From positions 1 to 54,910 of the forward strand of contig NZ_JAMXXN010000018.1 in assembly GCF_024129435.1 (NCBI RefSeq): 54,910 bases of DNA. The letters run 5' to 3'. The position numbers were made by a program, and so were the translations under genes. Below are positions 19,366-30,370 of the stretch, in pieces. How positions within the stretch are numbered: the stretch's first letter is position 1; each line of letters begins with the position of its first letter. This DNA comes from Acinetobacter lwoffii. Its GTDB lineage: Bacteria; Pseudomonadota; Gammaproteobacteria; Pseudomonadales; Moraxellaceae. The notes under the pieces are model-generated. The model did not search any database. It was given only the letters and a program-made list of their open reading frames with translations, and was not told the DNA's origin.

Positions 19366-19447
19366 CAAAATGCAGGTATCGAAAGAAGTACAAAACTGAA
19401 TAAAAAGTGGTGTACTCCAAATTTGCATAAATGAGAGAGATACTAGA

Positions 19448-20479
19448 ATGCGCTTTACAAATATAGCTTTAGCATTAGCAGTAACCGGGGCAACTGCTGT
19501 AACGACTGCACACGCAGCACGTGACACCATCCAAATTGCAGGTTCTTCAACTGTACTTCCATATGCCAGTATCGTGGCAGAAGAATTCGGTAATACTTTT
19601 CCACAGTTTAAAACACCAGTTGTCGGTTCTGGCGGTTCTTCAGGTGGTTTAAAGCAGTTCTGTAATGGCGTGGGTGATAACACGATTGATATCGCAAACT
19701 CTTCGCGTCAAATCAAGAGTACAGAGCTGGCAGAATGTAAAAAGAATGGCGTTAACCAAGTCCTAGAAATCAAAATTGGTTATGACGGTATTGTGTTTGC
19801 ATCGAATGCAAACAAAGCGGCTTATAAACTGCGTCCACAACATGTCTTCGCTGCACTTGCTGCACAACTTCCATCAAATGGAAAAATGGTCGCTAACCCG
19901 TACACGCGTTGGAACCAAATTGACAAAGCACTTCCGAATGAACCTATCACCCTGGTAATTCCTGCGTCGAATCATGGTACGCGCGAAGTCTTCCAGGAGA
20001 AAATGGTGGATGCAGGTTGTGAAACGTATGCTGCAATTAAGTCTCTAGACAAAGATGCTAAGAAAAAAGCTTGTACAACATTCCGTAAAGATGGCCGTGT
20101 GGTTGAGATTGCCGGTGACTATACCGAAACATTGGCACGTTTAAAAACTTCTCCAAGTGCGGTAGGTGTGTTTGGCCTAGGTTTCTATGACCAGAACCGT
20201 GACCGTCTACGTGTTGCTACGGTGAACAATGTAGCGCCTTCTGAAAAGACCATCTTGAATGGTGCTTATCCGGTATCACGCCCATTGTTCTTCTACGTAA
20301 AAGGCGAGCACTTGAAATCGATCAAAGGCTTACCGCAGTTCACAGAATACTTCCTGAACAAGAAAGTATCTGGCAAAGGCTCTAAGCTGGAAAAAGCAGG
20401 TCTGATTTCAATGTCTGATAAAGAACGTGCAGCAGTCCTGGCAAATTTCAAGGCTGGTAAAGCGGTTGTTGTGAAGTAA
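19448..20479 (+). CDS. pstS: Phosphate ABC transporter, periplasmic binding protein
   Basis: PstS captures phosphate in the periplasm and delivers it to PstCA. The 343-residue protein has a signal peptide ending in Ala-His-Ala before Ala-Arg-Asp. Ligand-contact segments are visible: IAGSSTVLPY near residue 30, GSGGSSGGLKQFC, DIANSSRQI, and the later SNHGTREVF. Two cysteine pairs could form disulphides. The start codon follows GAGAGAGATACTAGA. It is the first gene of the pst operon and sits behind the Pho box. A hairpin after it probably lets PstS be made in excess over the channel. Confidence 0.95.
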   Translation: MRFTNIALALAVTGATAVTTAHAARDTIQIAGSSTVLPYASIVAEEFGNTFPQFKTPVVGSGGSSGGLKQFCNGVGDNTIDIANSSRQIKSTELAECKKNGVNQVLEIKIGYDGIVFASNANKAAYKLRPQHVFAALAAQLPSNGKMVANPYTRWNQIDKALPNEPITLVIPASNHGTREVFQEKMVDAGCETYAAIKSLDKDAKKKACTTFRKDGRVVEIAGDYTETLARLKTSPSAVGVFGLGFYDQNRDRLRVATVNNVAPSEKTILNGAYPVSRPLFFYVKGEHLKSIKGLPQFTEYFLNKKVSGKGSKLEKAGLISMSDKERAAVLANFKAGKAVVVK

Positions 20480-20501
20480 TAAATGATTTTGAAAACGCTG
20501 G

Positions 20502-20530
20502 TGGTAGGGTCAACCTACCATCGGCTTTTT
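20502..20530 (+). terminator. Intra-operon hairpin between pstS and pstC
   Basis: TGGTAGG-gtcaa-CCTACCA is followed after five bases by TTTTT, inside the 104-base gap between pstS and pstC. It can act as a partial terminator or as a 3' stabiliser of the pstS message. Either would raise PstS relative to the membrane components, a common design in binding-protein transporters. Confidence 0.6.
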
Positions 20531-20583
20531 GCGATAAACAAGTTTTTTCAAACCATGAAAATTGAAAAAACAGTGGAGAATAC

Positions 20584-21963
20584 ATGAATCTGCTACTTAT
20601 AGGTGTGTTATTGGCCATCATGGCCATAGCCTATCAAATCGGATTAAGTAAAAGCCGTAGCTTAGCAGGTAAGGGAAGCAATTCTGCAAACTTACACTCG
20701 CGTCCCGGATATTATGGTGCCCTAGTTGCACTATGGTGTGGTATCCCTGCGTTTTTAATTTTGATTGTTTGGAATATGGTGGAACCCACTTTTCTGGAGC
20801 AGGTGGTACTCAACCATTTGCCAGAAAATGTTTCGGCCAGTCTGGATCCGGCAAGTTTGAGCGTTGTGATTGATCGCGTTCAGGCACTTGCCTCAGGTTT
20901 CGGGGTCAGTGATACACCGGCAGCCTATGAAGTTGCAGCTGCGGAACAGTTGGCGAAATTCTCGACCATTGGTACCTTTGCCAAATTGGCAGTCGTGATT
21001 TCGGCGGCGCTGGCTGGTCTGGTCTGGGCCAAGAAACATATTAGCCAAGAATTCCGTGCGCGTAACCAAGTCGAAAAAATGATTAATATCGGCCTGGCAT
21101 TGTGTTCGGGTGTGGCGATTCTGACCACTCTCGGGATTGTGATGTCGATGTTTGGCGAGGCAATGCGTTTCTTCAGCTTTGTCAGCCCACTGGATTTCTT
21201 CTTTGGTACTCAATGGAACCCAGGGTTTAGCACCTCTGGCAGTGCTGAAGGCAGTTATGGTTTATTGCCACTGCTCTGGGGCACGCTCATGGTCAGCGGG
21301 ATCGCACTTTTAGTTGCAGTTCCGGTTGGTCTGATGATTGCGATCTATCTGGCAGAATATGCTTCACCGCGATTCCGCTCTTGGGCAAAACCTACGATTG
21401 AAGTGTTGGCGGGTATTCCTACGATTGTCTATGGTGTCTTTGCCTTGATGATCATCGGTCCATTCCTTAAAAGCATGGGTGCTCTGGTCGGACTCGAAAT
21501 TAATGCCACCAGTGCGCTGACCGCCGGTCTGGTCATGGGCATCATGATCATTCCATTTGTATCTTCTTTGTCAGACGACATCATCACTCAGGTGCCGCGT
21601 GCCTTACGTGATGGTTCTTTGGGCTTGGGGGCGACCAAATCTGAAACGATTCGTCAGGTGGTTTTACCCGCAGCCCTAGCGGGTATTATCGGTGCGTTCC
21701 TGTTGGCAGCGTCACGTGCAATTGGTGAAACCATGATCGTGGTTCTTGCAGCCGGGAACAGTCCGCAGTTGCATGCCAATCCGCTTGAAGCCGTATCTAC
21801 GGTCACGATTACCATCGTGAATCAGTTAACTGGCGATACTGATTTTGCTAGTCCACAAGCACTGGTAGCCTTTGCACTAGGATTGACGCTATTCGTCATT
21901 ACCTTGGGTTTGAACATTGTTGCACTGATCATCGTGCGTAAATATCGTGAGCAATACGACTAA
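20584..21963 (+). CDS. pstC: Phosphate ABC transporter permease PstC
   Basis: One of two channel subunits of the phosphate importer. It has 459 residues, about 140 more than E. coli PstC (319). The surplus is an N-terminal part with two membrane segments separated by a periplasmic stretch (about 60-130), then a helix and a basic cytoplasmic linker. The standard permease domain follows, with LPLLWGTLMVSGIALLVAVPVG, EVLAGIPTIVYGVFAL and the EAA loop DGSLGLGATKSETIRQVVLPAALAGI minus its ends. Extended PstC proteins also occur in Pseudomonas. pstA starts on the last base of its stop codon. Confidence 0.93.
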   Translation: MNLLLIGVLLAIMAIAYQIGLSKSRSLAGKGSNSANLHSRPGYYGALVALWCGIPAFLILIVWNMVEPTFLEQVVLNHLPENVSASLDPASLSVVIDRVQALASGFGVSDTPAAYEVAAAEQLAKFSTIGTFAKLAVVISAALAGLVWAKKHISQEFRARNQVEKMINIGLALCSGVAILTTLGIVMSMFGEAMRFFSFVSPLDFFFGTQWNPGFSTSGSAEGSYGLLPLLWGTLMVSGIALLVAVPVGLMIAIYLAEYASPRFRSWAKPTIEVLAGIPTIVYGVFALMIIGPFLKSMGALVGLEINATSALTAGLVMGIMIIPFVSSLSDDIITQVPRALRDGSLGLGATKSETIRQVVLPAALAGIIGAFLLAASRAIGETMIVVLAAGNSPQLHANPLEAVSTVTITIVNQLTGDTDFASPQALVAFALGLTLFVITLGLNIVALIIVRKYREQYD

Positions 21964-23354
21964 TGAGTACTTCAAATACAACGCCTGTGGATCAGCGTAT
22001 TGATCCATCCATCGCCGCCGAGCTGCGTAAAAAGCGTAAGAAGACCATTCAAAGCTCTTTGGCACGACGTCATCGTAAAGAAAAAACCTTCCGTTTATTT
22101 GGTTTCTCTGCGGTACTGGCAGGTCTGTTCTTTGTGGTATTGCTGTTCGGGAGTATTTTATCCAAAGGTTTGCCTGCATTCTGGCAAAGCAGCATGAGTT
22201 TGCCGATTCATTTCGATCCAGCCATTGTGGATATTGGTCCAAAACCGAAGCCAGCAGCAGGAGAATCTCCAGCACACTTTGAAGATCGCTTTATCGCGTG
22301 GCAGACCGAAGTCGGAATGGTGGATTGGGATGCCCTGATTATCAATGGCATGATCGCCAAAGACAGCAAGCTGGAAAGCCAGCGTGATGAACTGGGTTCT
22401 TTATATACCAGTTCTGAGGCGTATCGTTTGCGTGACATGGTCATGAATGATCCAAGTCTGGTCGGTCAAAGCAAGGAAGTGAAAATTCTGGCGGATGCCA
22501 ATGTCGATGTCTGGCTAGCGGGAAATATTGACCGTGATCTTCCCGATGAACAGCAGCAGCTCAGTCCTGAAGTGCGCCAGGTGGCGGATGAGATGAAAGC
22601 CTCTGGTGTGATTGAAAATAGTTTCAATACCAATATTTTCACCAGTCCTGATTCGCGCAGCTCACCAGCAACTTCTGGCTTGGCAGGCGCCTTTATGGGC
22701 TCGCTGTTCATGATGATGATCGTGATCTTTATCTCGATTCCAATCGGGGTGGCTTCCGCGATCTATCTGGAAGAGTTTGCACCGAAAAACTGGATTACCG
22801 ATGTGGTCGAAGTCAATATTAACAACCTGGCAGCCGTTCCCTCAATTGTCTTCGGTCTATTGGGTGCAGCGATCTTTATTGGCTGGATGCATTTGCCACT
22901 GTCAGCACCATTGGTGGGTGGTCTGGTGCTGAGTCTGATGACCTTGCCGACTGTAATCATTACCACACGTGCATCACTCAAAGCTGTTCCGCCTTCGATT
23001 CGTCAGGCAGCTTTAGGCCTCGGTGCTTCGCGTATCCAGACAGTCTTCCATCATGTCTTGCCTTTGGCTTTGCCGGGTATTTTAACGGGTGCAATCATTG
23101 GAGTTGCACAAGCTTTGGGTGAAACCGCACCATTGTTATTAATCGGGATGAGTGCTTTTGTTGCCAGCGTTCCAGCCACACCATTTGATCAGTCAACGGC
23201 TTTACCCGTACAGATTTTCTTATGGCAAGGCAATGAATTGCGTAACTTCTTTGAAGGCCGTACCGCAGCAGCAATTATTGTACTTCTGGCCATGATGATC
23301 AGCTTGAACAGCCTGGCCATCTGGTTACGTAAGAAATTTGAAGTCCGTTGGTAA
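21963..23354 (+). CDS. pstA: Phosphate ABC transporter permease PstA
   Basis: The second channel subunit. It has 463 residues against about 296 in E. coli. A basic cytoplasmic N-terminus ([19 protein letters not shown]) and one membrane helix are followed by a periplasmic domain of about 150 residues (roughly 65-235), an N-terminal extension known in other gammaproteobacterial PstA proteins. The permease core then shows [36 protein letters not shown] and the EAA loop [21 protein letters not shown]. Its ATG overlaps the pstC stop by one base, so the two are coupled. Confidence 0.93.
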   Translation: MSTSNTTPVDQRIDPSIAAELRKKRKKTIQSSLARRHRKEKTFRLFGFSAVLAGLFFVVLLFGSILSKGLPAFWQSSMSLPIHFDPAIVDIGPKPKPAAGESPAHFEDRFIAWQTEVGMVDWDALIINGMIAKDSKLESQRDELGSLYTSSEAYRLRDMVMNDPSLVGQSKEVKILADANVDVWLAGNIDRDLPDEQQQLSPEVRQVADEMKASGVIENSFNTNIFTSPDSRSSPATSGLAGAFMGSLFMMMIVIFISIPIGVASAIYLEEFAPKNWITDVVEVNINNLAAVPSIVFGLLGAAIFIGWMHLPLSAPLVGGLVLSLMTLPTVIITTRASLKAVPPSIRQAALGLGASRIQTVFHHVLPLALPGILTGAIIGVAQALGETAPLLLIGMSAFVASVPATPFDQSTALPVQIFLWQGNELRNFFEGRTAAAIIVLLAMMISLNSLAIWLRKKFEVRW

Positions 23355-23367
23355 TAGGGGCAGAATC

Positions 23368-24282
23368 ATGAACACAACTGTTATTCAAAATTCCTTAAAA
23401 AAGGATCAAATCGTGAATCCACAACAGACACAATTCACCTCGGATGAGGCGACTCAAAAGCCAGCAACTCCGTTTGTTTCCCAGTTCGATACGCAGAGCA
23501 GCAGCAAAAAAGATGCGAAGTCGACGAATGTGAAACTTAGTACTTCTGATGTGCATGTGTACTATGGTGAAGCGGAAGCGATTAAAGGTATTGACCTGAA
23601 TATTTATGAAAATGAAGTGATTGCTTTTATTGGGCCATCAGGCTGTGGTAAATCGACCTTTCTGCGGACCTTAAACCGCATGAACGATACCATTGATAGC
23701 TGCCGTGTAACCGGTAAAGTGATGCTGGACAATCAGGATATTTATGATCCAAACCTGGATGTGGTCTTGCTACGTGCACAGGTTGGTATGGTTTTCCAGA
23801 AGCCAAACCCATTTCCGAAATCAATCTTCGATAATGTCTCCTATGGCCCAAAACTGCATGGTTTGGCGCGTGACAAGTACGATCTTGAAGAAATTGTCGA
23901 AGGCAGCTTGCGTAAAGCCGGTCTGTGGGAAGAAGTGAAAGATCGTTTGAATCAACCGGGAACAGGTTTGTCAGGTGGTCAGCAGCAACGTCTGTGTATC
24001 GCGCGTACGATCGCAGTCAGTCCAGAAGTAATTTTGATGGATGAACCGTGTTCGGCACTCGATCCCATTGCAACCGCCAAAGTGGAAGAGCTGATTTCTG
24101 AGCTATCTACGCAATATACCATCGCGATCGTAACTCACTCCATGCAACAGGCAGCACGTGTATCGGATCGTACTGCGTATTTCCATTTGGGTGATCTGAT
24201 AGAAGTCAACTCGACTGAAAAAGTCTTTACCCAGCCGGATCATCAGTTGACTGAAGCCTATATTACAGGGCGTTTCGGTTAA
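23368..24282 (+). CDS. pstB: Phosphate ABC transporter ATPase
   Basis: PstB hydrolyses ATP to drive PstCA. From the ATG at 23368 it has 304 residues; TAGGGGCAG provides the ribosome site. An earlier TTG inside pstA is not needed. An unstructured N-terminus of about 55 residues, longer than in E. coli, precedes the ABC domain. Walker A is GPSGCGKST, the Q-loop [15 protein letters not shown] is the PstB-specific form, the signature is LSGGQQQRL, Walker B is VILMDEP, and the H-loop is [13 protein letters not shown]. phoU, often the next gene, is absent; a terminator follows. Confidence 0.96.
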   Translation: MNTTVIQNSLKKDQIVNPQQTQFTSDEATQKPATPFVSQFDTQSSSKKDAKSTNVKLSTSDVHVYYGEAEAIKGIDLNIYENEVIAFIGPSGCGKSTFLRTLNRMNDTIDSCRVTGKVMLDNQDIYDPNLDVVLLRAQVGMVFQKPNPFPKSIFDNVSYGPKLHGLARDKYDLEEIVEGSLRKAGLWEEVKDRLNQPGTGLSGGQQQRLCIARTIAVSPEVILMDEPCSALDPIATAKVEELISELSTQYTIAIVTHSMQQAARVSDRTAYFHLGDLIEVNSTEKVFTQPDHQLTEAYITGRFG

Positions 24283-24298
24283 TCCGATCTCTAGAATA

Positions 24299-24320
24299 AG
24301 AGCCGTAAGGCTCTTTTTTT
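24299..24320 (+). terminator. Terminator of the pst operon
   Basis: AGAGCC-gtaa-GGCTCT followed by seven Ts starts 17 bases after pstB. Confidence 0.87.
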
Positions 24321-24433
24321 ATAGGTGAAATAGATGGTGATAATCGTAATAATTCTCGAAATAAAGTTGAAAAAAACCGAAATTGACCTAATCTAAAGGA
24401 ATAAATCCGAATTAAATAGAGAATAGATTTTTT

Positions 24434-25396
24434 ATGTTATTTCATACTCCGAAACTGTCCGCTGAAATCCGTATTAGTCATCTCAATGCGCGTATCAATG
24501 AACAACGAAAAAAAATAGCGCAAACTACTGGCTCTAAACTGGAACTTTTACAGTTATCGCAACAACTGTCAAAAGAAGCGCGTGCACGTAAGAAAACCAA
24601 TCAAAAAATCTATGTGCTCGATTTTAAAGGCGATATGGCGGCTTCTGCGGTAGAAGGTTTGCGTGAAGAAATCACTTTGATTCTGGCTACAGCTAAGGCC
24701 GGTCGTGACCGTGTGGTGGTGCGTCTGGAAAGTCCGGGCGGCATGGTCCATGGTTATGGACTTGCAGCAGCTCAACTGGTACGTTTACGCGAGGCAGGTT
24801 TTCATCTGACCATCTGTGTCGATAAAGTAGCTGCTAGTGGCGGTTATATGATGGCGTGTATTGCCAATGAGATTATTTCTGCACCATTCGCGATTGTCGG
24901 TTCAATTGGTGTGGTTGCTCAGGTACCCAACTTTAATCGTCTACTGAAAGATAATAAAATCGACTTTGAGCTCTATACCGCAGGACAGTACAAACGTACC
25001 GTGACTATGTTTGGTGAAAATACCGAAGAGGGTAAGGCTAAGTTTGAAGAAGAATTACAGCAAACCCATGCTTTATTCAAACATTTTGTTGAGAAGTATC
25101 GCCCGCAGCTGAATATTGAAAAAGTGGCCACTGGTGAGCATTGGTATGGTCGGGATGCGCTGGATCTAAATCTGGTGGATAAACTGCAAACCTCAGATGA
25201 ATACCTGCTCAACTTGTTGACCCAACATGACATCTATTCCATCCAGACCCGCAAGAAACCAACTTTGGGTGAAAAATTAGGTCTGCAGGCAGCGCAAATT
25301 GCTGATTCACTAGTACCCACTGTCATGAATAAAGTGATGGAAAGCTTAAGTAAAGCAAACGCAAATCTGGTGCAAATACGTGATCCAAAACTTTAA
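24434..25396 (+). CDS. sohB: SohB-like S49 peptidase
   Basis: A Ser-Lys peptidase of the S49 (SppA/SohB) family, 320 residues. The catalytic serine is in VAASGGYMMA (about residue 135) and the general-base lysine in AGQYKRTVTMFGE (about 189). RLESPGGMVHGYGLAAAQL forms the oxyanion region. E. coli SohB begins with a membrane helix. This one starts with a charged helical segment (ISHLNARINEQRKKIAQ) and has no obvious membrane anchor or signal peptide, so it may be peripheral or cytoplasmic. A duplicate of its last codons and terminator lies 881 bases downstream. Confidence 0.85.
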   Translation: MLFHTPKLSAEIRISHLNARINEQRKKIAQTTGSKLELLQLSQQLSKEARARKKTNQKIYVLDFKGDMAASAVEGLREEITLILATAKAGRDRVVVRLESPGGMVHGYGLAAAQLVRLREAGFHLTICVDKVAASGGYMMACIANEIISAPFAIVGSIGVVAQVPNFNRLLKDNKIDFELYTAGQYKRTVTMFGENTEEGKAKFEEELQQTHALFKHFVEKYRPQLNIEKVATGEHWYGRDALDLNLVDKLQTSDEYLLNLLTQHDIYSIQTRKKPTLGEKLGLQAAQIADSLVPTVMNKVMESLSKANANLVQIRDPKL

Positions 25397-25447
25397 TCCA
25401 ATTGATCTTGAATGAATTTTAAAGCTCACTTCGGTGGGCTTTTTTAT
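25374..25447 (+). repeat. Direct repeat, copy 1: sohB 3' end and terminator
   Basis: This copy contains the last codons of sohB (Arg-Asp-Pro-Lys-Leu, stop) and the terminator after it. A second copy with the same spacing between its conserved parts is at 26255-26328, exactly 881 bases further on. The first 24 bases and the terminator arm are nearly identical; the bases between have diverged. Confidence 0.85.
25420..25446 (+). terminator. Terminator of sohB
   Basis: AAAGCTCAC-ttcg-GTGGGCTTTTTT starts 24 bases after the stop codon. The stem has one T-G pair. Confidence 0.87.
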
Positions 25448-25505
25448 TTTTTGAAATCATATTGTTATGATATAAGTGGAGTACTCTGATTGAGTCTAGG
25501 CTCAT

Positions 25506-25937
25506 ATGCTCACGTTTATTTTGTTGCTTGGGTTTTTTAGTATCGTATTTATTCCAATGTTATGTATGCTTTGTTCTGAAGCAAAATTAACTCAGGATGA
25601 TTCTAAGAAGGTTTTGTTTTGGCTGAGTTTTCTACCCGGCGTTTGTATCTTTCTGCTGTATAGCTTTCTAAAGCCCAATGATCCACCTGTTATTCCATCG
25701 AAGGAATGTGGTGTTGTGCAGTTTTATCAGATGCATAAAGTTCGAGGTGGTAATGAATTTGAACGTGTGAGTATTCGCTTTGATGGCGCTCAATATAGTC
25801 GGCATTTATTCTTCGATAAGCATCTGGATAAAATTCCTCAAGGCCAAAAGGCCTGCTTTGAATATCTAGATAAGTTCAAATATCCACATTTGTCAGAATC
25901 TAAGTTTGTTCAATGGATTGAACCGAATGAAATGTAA
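25506..25937 (+). CDS. Orphan membrane protein between the sohB repeats
   Basis: I do not recognise this 143-residue protein. Residues 1-22 and 36-56 are membrane helices (LTFILLLGFFSIVFIPMLC and FWLSFLPGVCIFLLYSFL), separated by a short charged loop. The C-terminal 85 residues form a soluble, probably extracytoplasmic domain with a possible disulphide (CGVVQFYQM and KACFEYL) and aromatic strands. It lies inside a segment bounded by two copies of the sohB 3' end, so it probably arrived with the next gene. The ATG is at 25506 after a weak ribosome site. Functions such as a toxin-immunity or envelope-stress protein are possible but unsupported. Confidence 0.6.
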   Translation: MLTFILLLGFFSIVFIPMLCMLCSEAKLTQDDSKKVLFWLSFLPGVCIFLLYSFLKPNDPPVIPSKECGVVQFYQMHKVRGGNEFERVSIRFDGAQYSRHLFFDKHLDKIPQGQKACFEYLDKFKYPHLSESKFVQWIEPNEM

Positions 25938-25994
25938 ACCATCATTGAAACTAATCAGATAAAATAAAGCATATTTTATTGTTAGAGCAGAAAC

Positions 25995-26234
25995 ATGGCT
26001 ATAGCTGAAGCATTTCTTGCGACGCAAAATTGTTATTTTAATTATGAATTTGAAGAACTTTATTTAGAGGATGATTTTCCTGAGGAGTTATCTGTGTCAC
26101 TGCGTGGCATGATATTCCGTCATGAGATTCAATATCCTGATGCAACCTATTTCATTTATTACAGTGAGATGTTGACGGGGAATGAACTGCAAAAAATGAA
26201 GGATGATTGGATGCGATATTGCCCACATTCATAA
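25995..26234 (+). CDS. Small acidic orphan protein
   Basis: I do not recognise this 79-residue soluble, acidic protein rich in tyrosine and phenylalanine (NYEFEELYLEDDFPEEL, YPDATYFIYYSEM). It has no signal peptide or membrane segment. The end (NELQKMKDDWMRYCP) is helical. It starts 57 bases after the orphan membrane protein, in the same orientation, and both share the terminator in the second sohB-tail repeat, so they are likely one transcript. Small acidic proteins next to a membrane partner can be immunity or adaptor proteins, but nothing here proves it. Confidence 0.55.
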   Translation: MAIAEAFLATQNCYFNYEFEELYLEDDFPEELSVSLRGMIFRHEIQYPDATYFIYYSEMLTGNELQKMKDDWMRYCPHS

Positions 26235-26254
26235 TTGAAGATATGAATGTAATT

Positions 26255-26328
26255 AAATGCGTGATCCAAAACTTTAATTCAGCTATTAGATTGTGATTTT
26301 AAAAGCTCACTTCGATGAGCTTTTTTGA
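26255..26328 (+). repeat. Direct repeat, copy 2: remnant of sohB 3' end
   Basis: AAAT-G-CGTGATCC and the next bases repeat the end of sohB, including in-frame-looking codons for Arg-Asp-Pro-Lys-Leu and a TAA, although no sohB body precedes them here. The terminator that follows is also repeated. It is a scar of duplication or integration at the sohB 3' end. Confidence 0.85.
26302..26326. terminator. Terminator after the two orphans
   Basis: AAAGCTCA-cttcga-TGAGCTTTTTT is the copy of the sohB terminator. It now ends the orphan pair and overlaps the last codons of the converging minus-strand membrane-protein gene. Confidence 0.85.
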
Positions 26329-26948
26329 TTTTTCGGTATCAATTGCAGCCCGCCTGTTATCGCTGCACCAATCGTAGCAAGCAAGATGTCTTTGTGCGCA
26401 TCCCACATATCACCTTGTTGTCCATTATAGTTTTCAGCTTCCTCAGGAGATAAACCAATGGCAATCAGCCATTCCAGCCATTCATAGAGCATGCTGCTGG
26501 CCACCACAAACTGAATCACCAGCAGGAAAATGACCACGGGTTTTTGCTGCGGCAACCAGACCTGAAACAGGCGATGGAAAATTGGATAAAGTAATAATCC
26601 GTAGGCCAGATGGACAAATCGGTCGAACATATTACGTGACCAGTGCATCGCTTCATTCAGATTAAAGCCAAAAATCTGTTCAATCCACTGGTTATAAGGC
26701 ACATAAGAATATAGATAGTGTGCAGCAATCACATGAACAATCAGAAAAAGAATATATAAATTAAAACTTAAAAAATTCAGGCCGATTTTATACAGGCAGA
26801 TGAGCAGCATGATGATCATGAAAACTGTCCCTGCCTGATGCAAGAGATAAGCTTCCAGTTCTAAAGGACGAATACTGGCAAACAAAATCGCCAGAATTAA
26901 AATGCCCAGGCTCGTGTAATGTTTGGCGGAAAGTCGATGATCAATCAT
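26307..26948 (-). CDS. DUF2238-type membrane protein
   Basis: This 213-residue inner-membrane protein has six hydrophobic segments and resembles the DUF2238 (YjdF) family. The family-like parts are HWSRNMFDRFVHLAYGLLLYP near residue 102, an Arg-Asp-containing segment between helices, and SMLYEWLEWLIAIGL followed by GQQGDMWDAHKDILLATIGAA in the last third. The function of the family is not known. The last codons (Lys-Ser-Ser-Ser-Lys) overlap the repeat-borne terminator, so the 3' end of this gene may have been remade when the orphan segment arrived. Confidence 0.75.
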   Translation of the reverse strand: MIDHRLSAKHYTSLGILILAILFASIRPLELEAYLLHQAGTVFMIIMLLICLYKIGLNFLSFNLYILFLIVHVIAAHYLYSYVPYNQWIEQIFGFNLNEAMHWSRNMFDRFVHLAYGLLLYPIFHRLFQVWLPQQKPVVIFLLVIQFVVASSMLYEWLEWLIAIGLSPEEAENYNGQQGDMWDAHKDILLATIGAAITGGLQLIPKNQKSSSK

Positions 26949-26994
26949 GTCGTTATTATGAAATATCTTTTTAGAATAAAATACATTATAAATA

Positions 26995-27022
26995 AAAAGG
27001 CGAAGCCTGAGCTTCGCCTTTT
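26995..27022. terminator. Terminator of purB
   Basis: AAAAGGCGAAGC-ctga-GCTTCGCCTTTT is a 12-base perfect stem directly beyond the minus-strand purB stop codon. Confidence 0.9.
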
Positions 27023-27036
27023 CGTCTTATTGCAAA

Positions 27037-28434
<1,398 letters not shown>

Positions 28435-28479
28435 TTAGATTTTGGAATTAAACGTAAAACGAAACACGTGCAGCATCAG

Positions 28480-29211
28480 TTAAACCACCTGAAACTGTAA
28501 ACGCGCTAGATTCTGAATATCTTGTAGCAACTTGCGTTTGCCAAATACCATGCCCCAAGAGCTGCCACCGAGCTGACGCCACAGGTGTGCCATTTGCAAA
28601 CCGGTAAATAAAGACGCACGAATGCGGTTGGTGTGTCCGGCATCCTTAAAGGCTTCGGCATTGCCACGTACCATAATGCGCGGATTAATCTGTCCGGCAG
28701 TATCGACATAGGTTTGAGCTAGATTGGCAATGATGCTGGGGTGCAGGTAATTATTATCAAAGAAAGAAAGCTGTCTGAGAATTTTCTGTTGGGACTGTTC
28801 AATAATTTCAACAAATTTGGGATTGCTATAGACCTTCTTTTCTAACTGAAGAAGTGCCATTGCATAGCTCATGGGAAGTTTGGTGCTGGAAAGTTTTGGA
28901 ATTCTGGATTTTGGAGAAGTATTGAAGGGTTGAATGATGCTGCTTTCTAATATTTTTAAACCTAAGGAAATATCAGCCAGTTGATTAAAAAAGTCTAGGG
29001 TCTGGGCATTTTGATTACTGCCGGGACGGATATTAAGACTGGCTCTAATCAACTGTTCAAAATAAAAGTTACCACTTTCACCAATGCTTTGCTGACCTGT
29101 CAATGCTGTCATATGGGTCAGCTGGGTGGCCTGAAACACACCCGCTAATGCCAAAGCACGATTTTGACGAGTATTCAACGTTGTGGCTGGTTGAAATGGT
29201 AACTCCGTCAT
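28480..29211 (-). CDS. hflD: HflD family protein
   Basis: HflD is a helical protein associated with the inner face of the membrane. In E. coli it affects lambda lysogeny by binding the CII activator, but its housekeeping role is unclear. The 243-residue length is slightly above the E. coli one (213), with an extended N-terminus. Typical segments are [38 protein letters not shown], and [23 protein letters not shown] minus its ends. It starts seven bases after the mnmA stop codon and lies between mnmA and purB, the position expected. Confidence 0.93.
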   Translation of the reverse strand: MTELPFQPATTLNTRQNRALALAGVFQATQLTHMTALTGQQSIGESGNFYFEQLIRASLNIRPGSNQNAQTLDFFNQLADISLGLKILESSIIQPFNTSPKSRIPKLSSTKLPMSYAMALLQLEKKVYSNPKFVEIIEQSQQKILRQLSFFDNNYLHPSIIANLAQTYVDTAGQINPRIMVRGNAEAFKDAGHTNRIRASLFTGLQMAHLWRQLGGSSWGMVFGKRKLLQDIQNLARLQFQVV

Positions 29212-29218
29212 GCCGAAT

Positions 29219-30370
29219 TCATCCTTTTATAAAATCAGGTTTAGGTGCATTGGTATGATGAATCACACCACCCCCTAAACAAACTTCACCTGAATAGAAC
29301 ACCACGCTTTGACCCGGGGTCACTGCACGTTGAGGTTCATCAAACTCAACACGAACACCATTCGGTGATTCTGAATCTTGATACACAGTACATGCTTGAT
29401 CAGTCTGACGGTAACGGGTTTTGGCCGTACAGCGGAAGCCTGTTTCAGGAATATCTTGCTCACCTGCCACCCAGTCAATCGCCTCACTCCAAAGTATGGT
29501 GCTTTGCATCAGTGGGTGTTCATGGCCTTGGCCGACCACCAGACGATTGCCTTCGATATCTTTATGCAATACGAACCAGGCGCCTTCAGCGACGCCTTTC
29601 ATACCGCCAATACCAATACCACCGCGTTGACCGAGCGTATAGTACATTAAGCCGTGATGATCACCAACCTCTTTACCGTCTTCCAGTACGATTTTTCCGG
29701 GTTGAGCAGGTAAATATTGCTTCAAGAAGTCATTAAATCGACGTTCACCAATGAAACAGATGCCAGTCGAGTCTTTTTTCTTGGCCGTGACCAGATCTAA
29801 TTCTTCTGCAATTTTACGGACTTGTGGCTTTTCAATTTCACCAACAGGGAACAGGGTCTTGTTAATTTCACGACCATGAACCGCATGCAGGAAATAGGTC
29901 TGGTCTTTGTTATTGTCTACACCACGCAGTAGCGGTGCATATTCTTCACCACGTGAATTGGTCATGGTTTCACCACGACGGCAATAATGACCTGTTGCAA
30001 TAAAGTCTGCACCTAGGTTAATCGCGTGATCTAAGAAGGCACGGAATTTAATTTCTTTATTACATAAAATGTCTGGGTTTGGCGTACGGCCAGCCGCATA
30101 TTCCGCCAGGAAATGCTCGAATACGCGATCCCAATATTCCATGGCAAAGTTCGCAGTATGCAGCTTAATTCCGATTTTGTCGCAAACGGCCTGAGCATCG
30201 GCAAGGTCATCCATCGCCGTGCAATATTCTGTGCCGTCATCTTCTTCCCAGTTTTTCATGAAAAGACCTTCAACCTGATAACCTTGTTGAAGTAAAAGGG
30301 CAGCAGAAACAGATGAATCTACACCACCTGACATACCGACGATGACACGTTGTTGCATAGGATTAGGCAT
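29219..30370 (-). CDS. mnmA: tRNA-specific 2-thiouridylase
   Basis: MnmA thiolates U34 of tRNAs for Lys, Glu and Gln using sulphur relayed from IscS through the Tus proteins. It has 383 residues. The PP-loop [15 protein letters not shown] binds ATP. The nucleophilic cysteine is in [11 protein letters not shown] (about residue 103) and the second catalytic cysteine in [12 protein letters not shown] (about 203). [10 protein letters not shown] and a C-terminal barrel follow. Its start overlaps the end of nudJ by eight bases. It is in the nudJ-mnmA-hflD-purB cluster. Confidence 0.97.
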   Translation of the reverse strand: MPNPMQQRVIVGMSGGVDSSVSAALLLQQGYQVEGLFMKNWEEDDGTEYCTAMDDLADAQAVCDKIGIKLHTANFAMEYWDRVFEHFLAEYAAGRTPNPDILCNKEIKFRAFLDHAINLGADFIATGHYCRRGETMTNSRGEEYAPLLRGVDNNKDQTYFLHAVHGREINKTLFPVGEIEKPQVRKIAEELDLVTAKKKDSTGICFIGERRFNDFLKQYLPAQPGKIVLEDGKEVGDHHGLMYYTLGQRGGIGIGGMKGVAEGAWFVLHKDIEGNRLVVGQGHEHPLMQSTILWSEAIDWVAGEQDIPETGFRCTAKTRYRQTDQACTVYQDSESPNGVRVEFDEPQRAVTPGQSVVFYSGEVCLGGGVIHHTNAPKPDFIKG

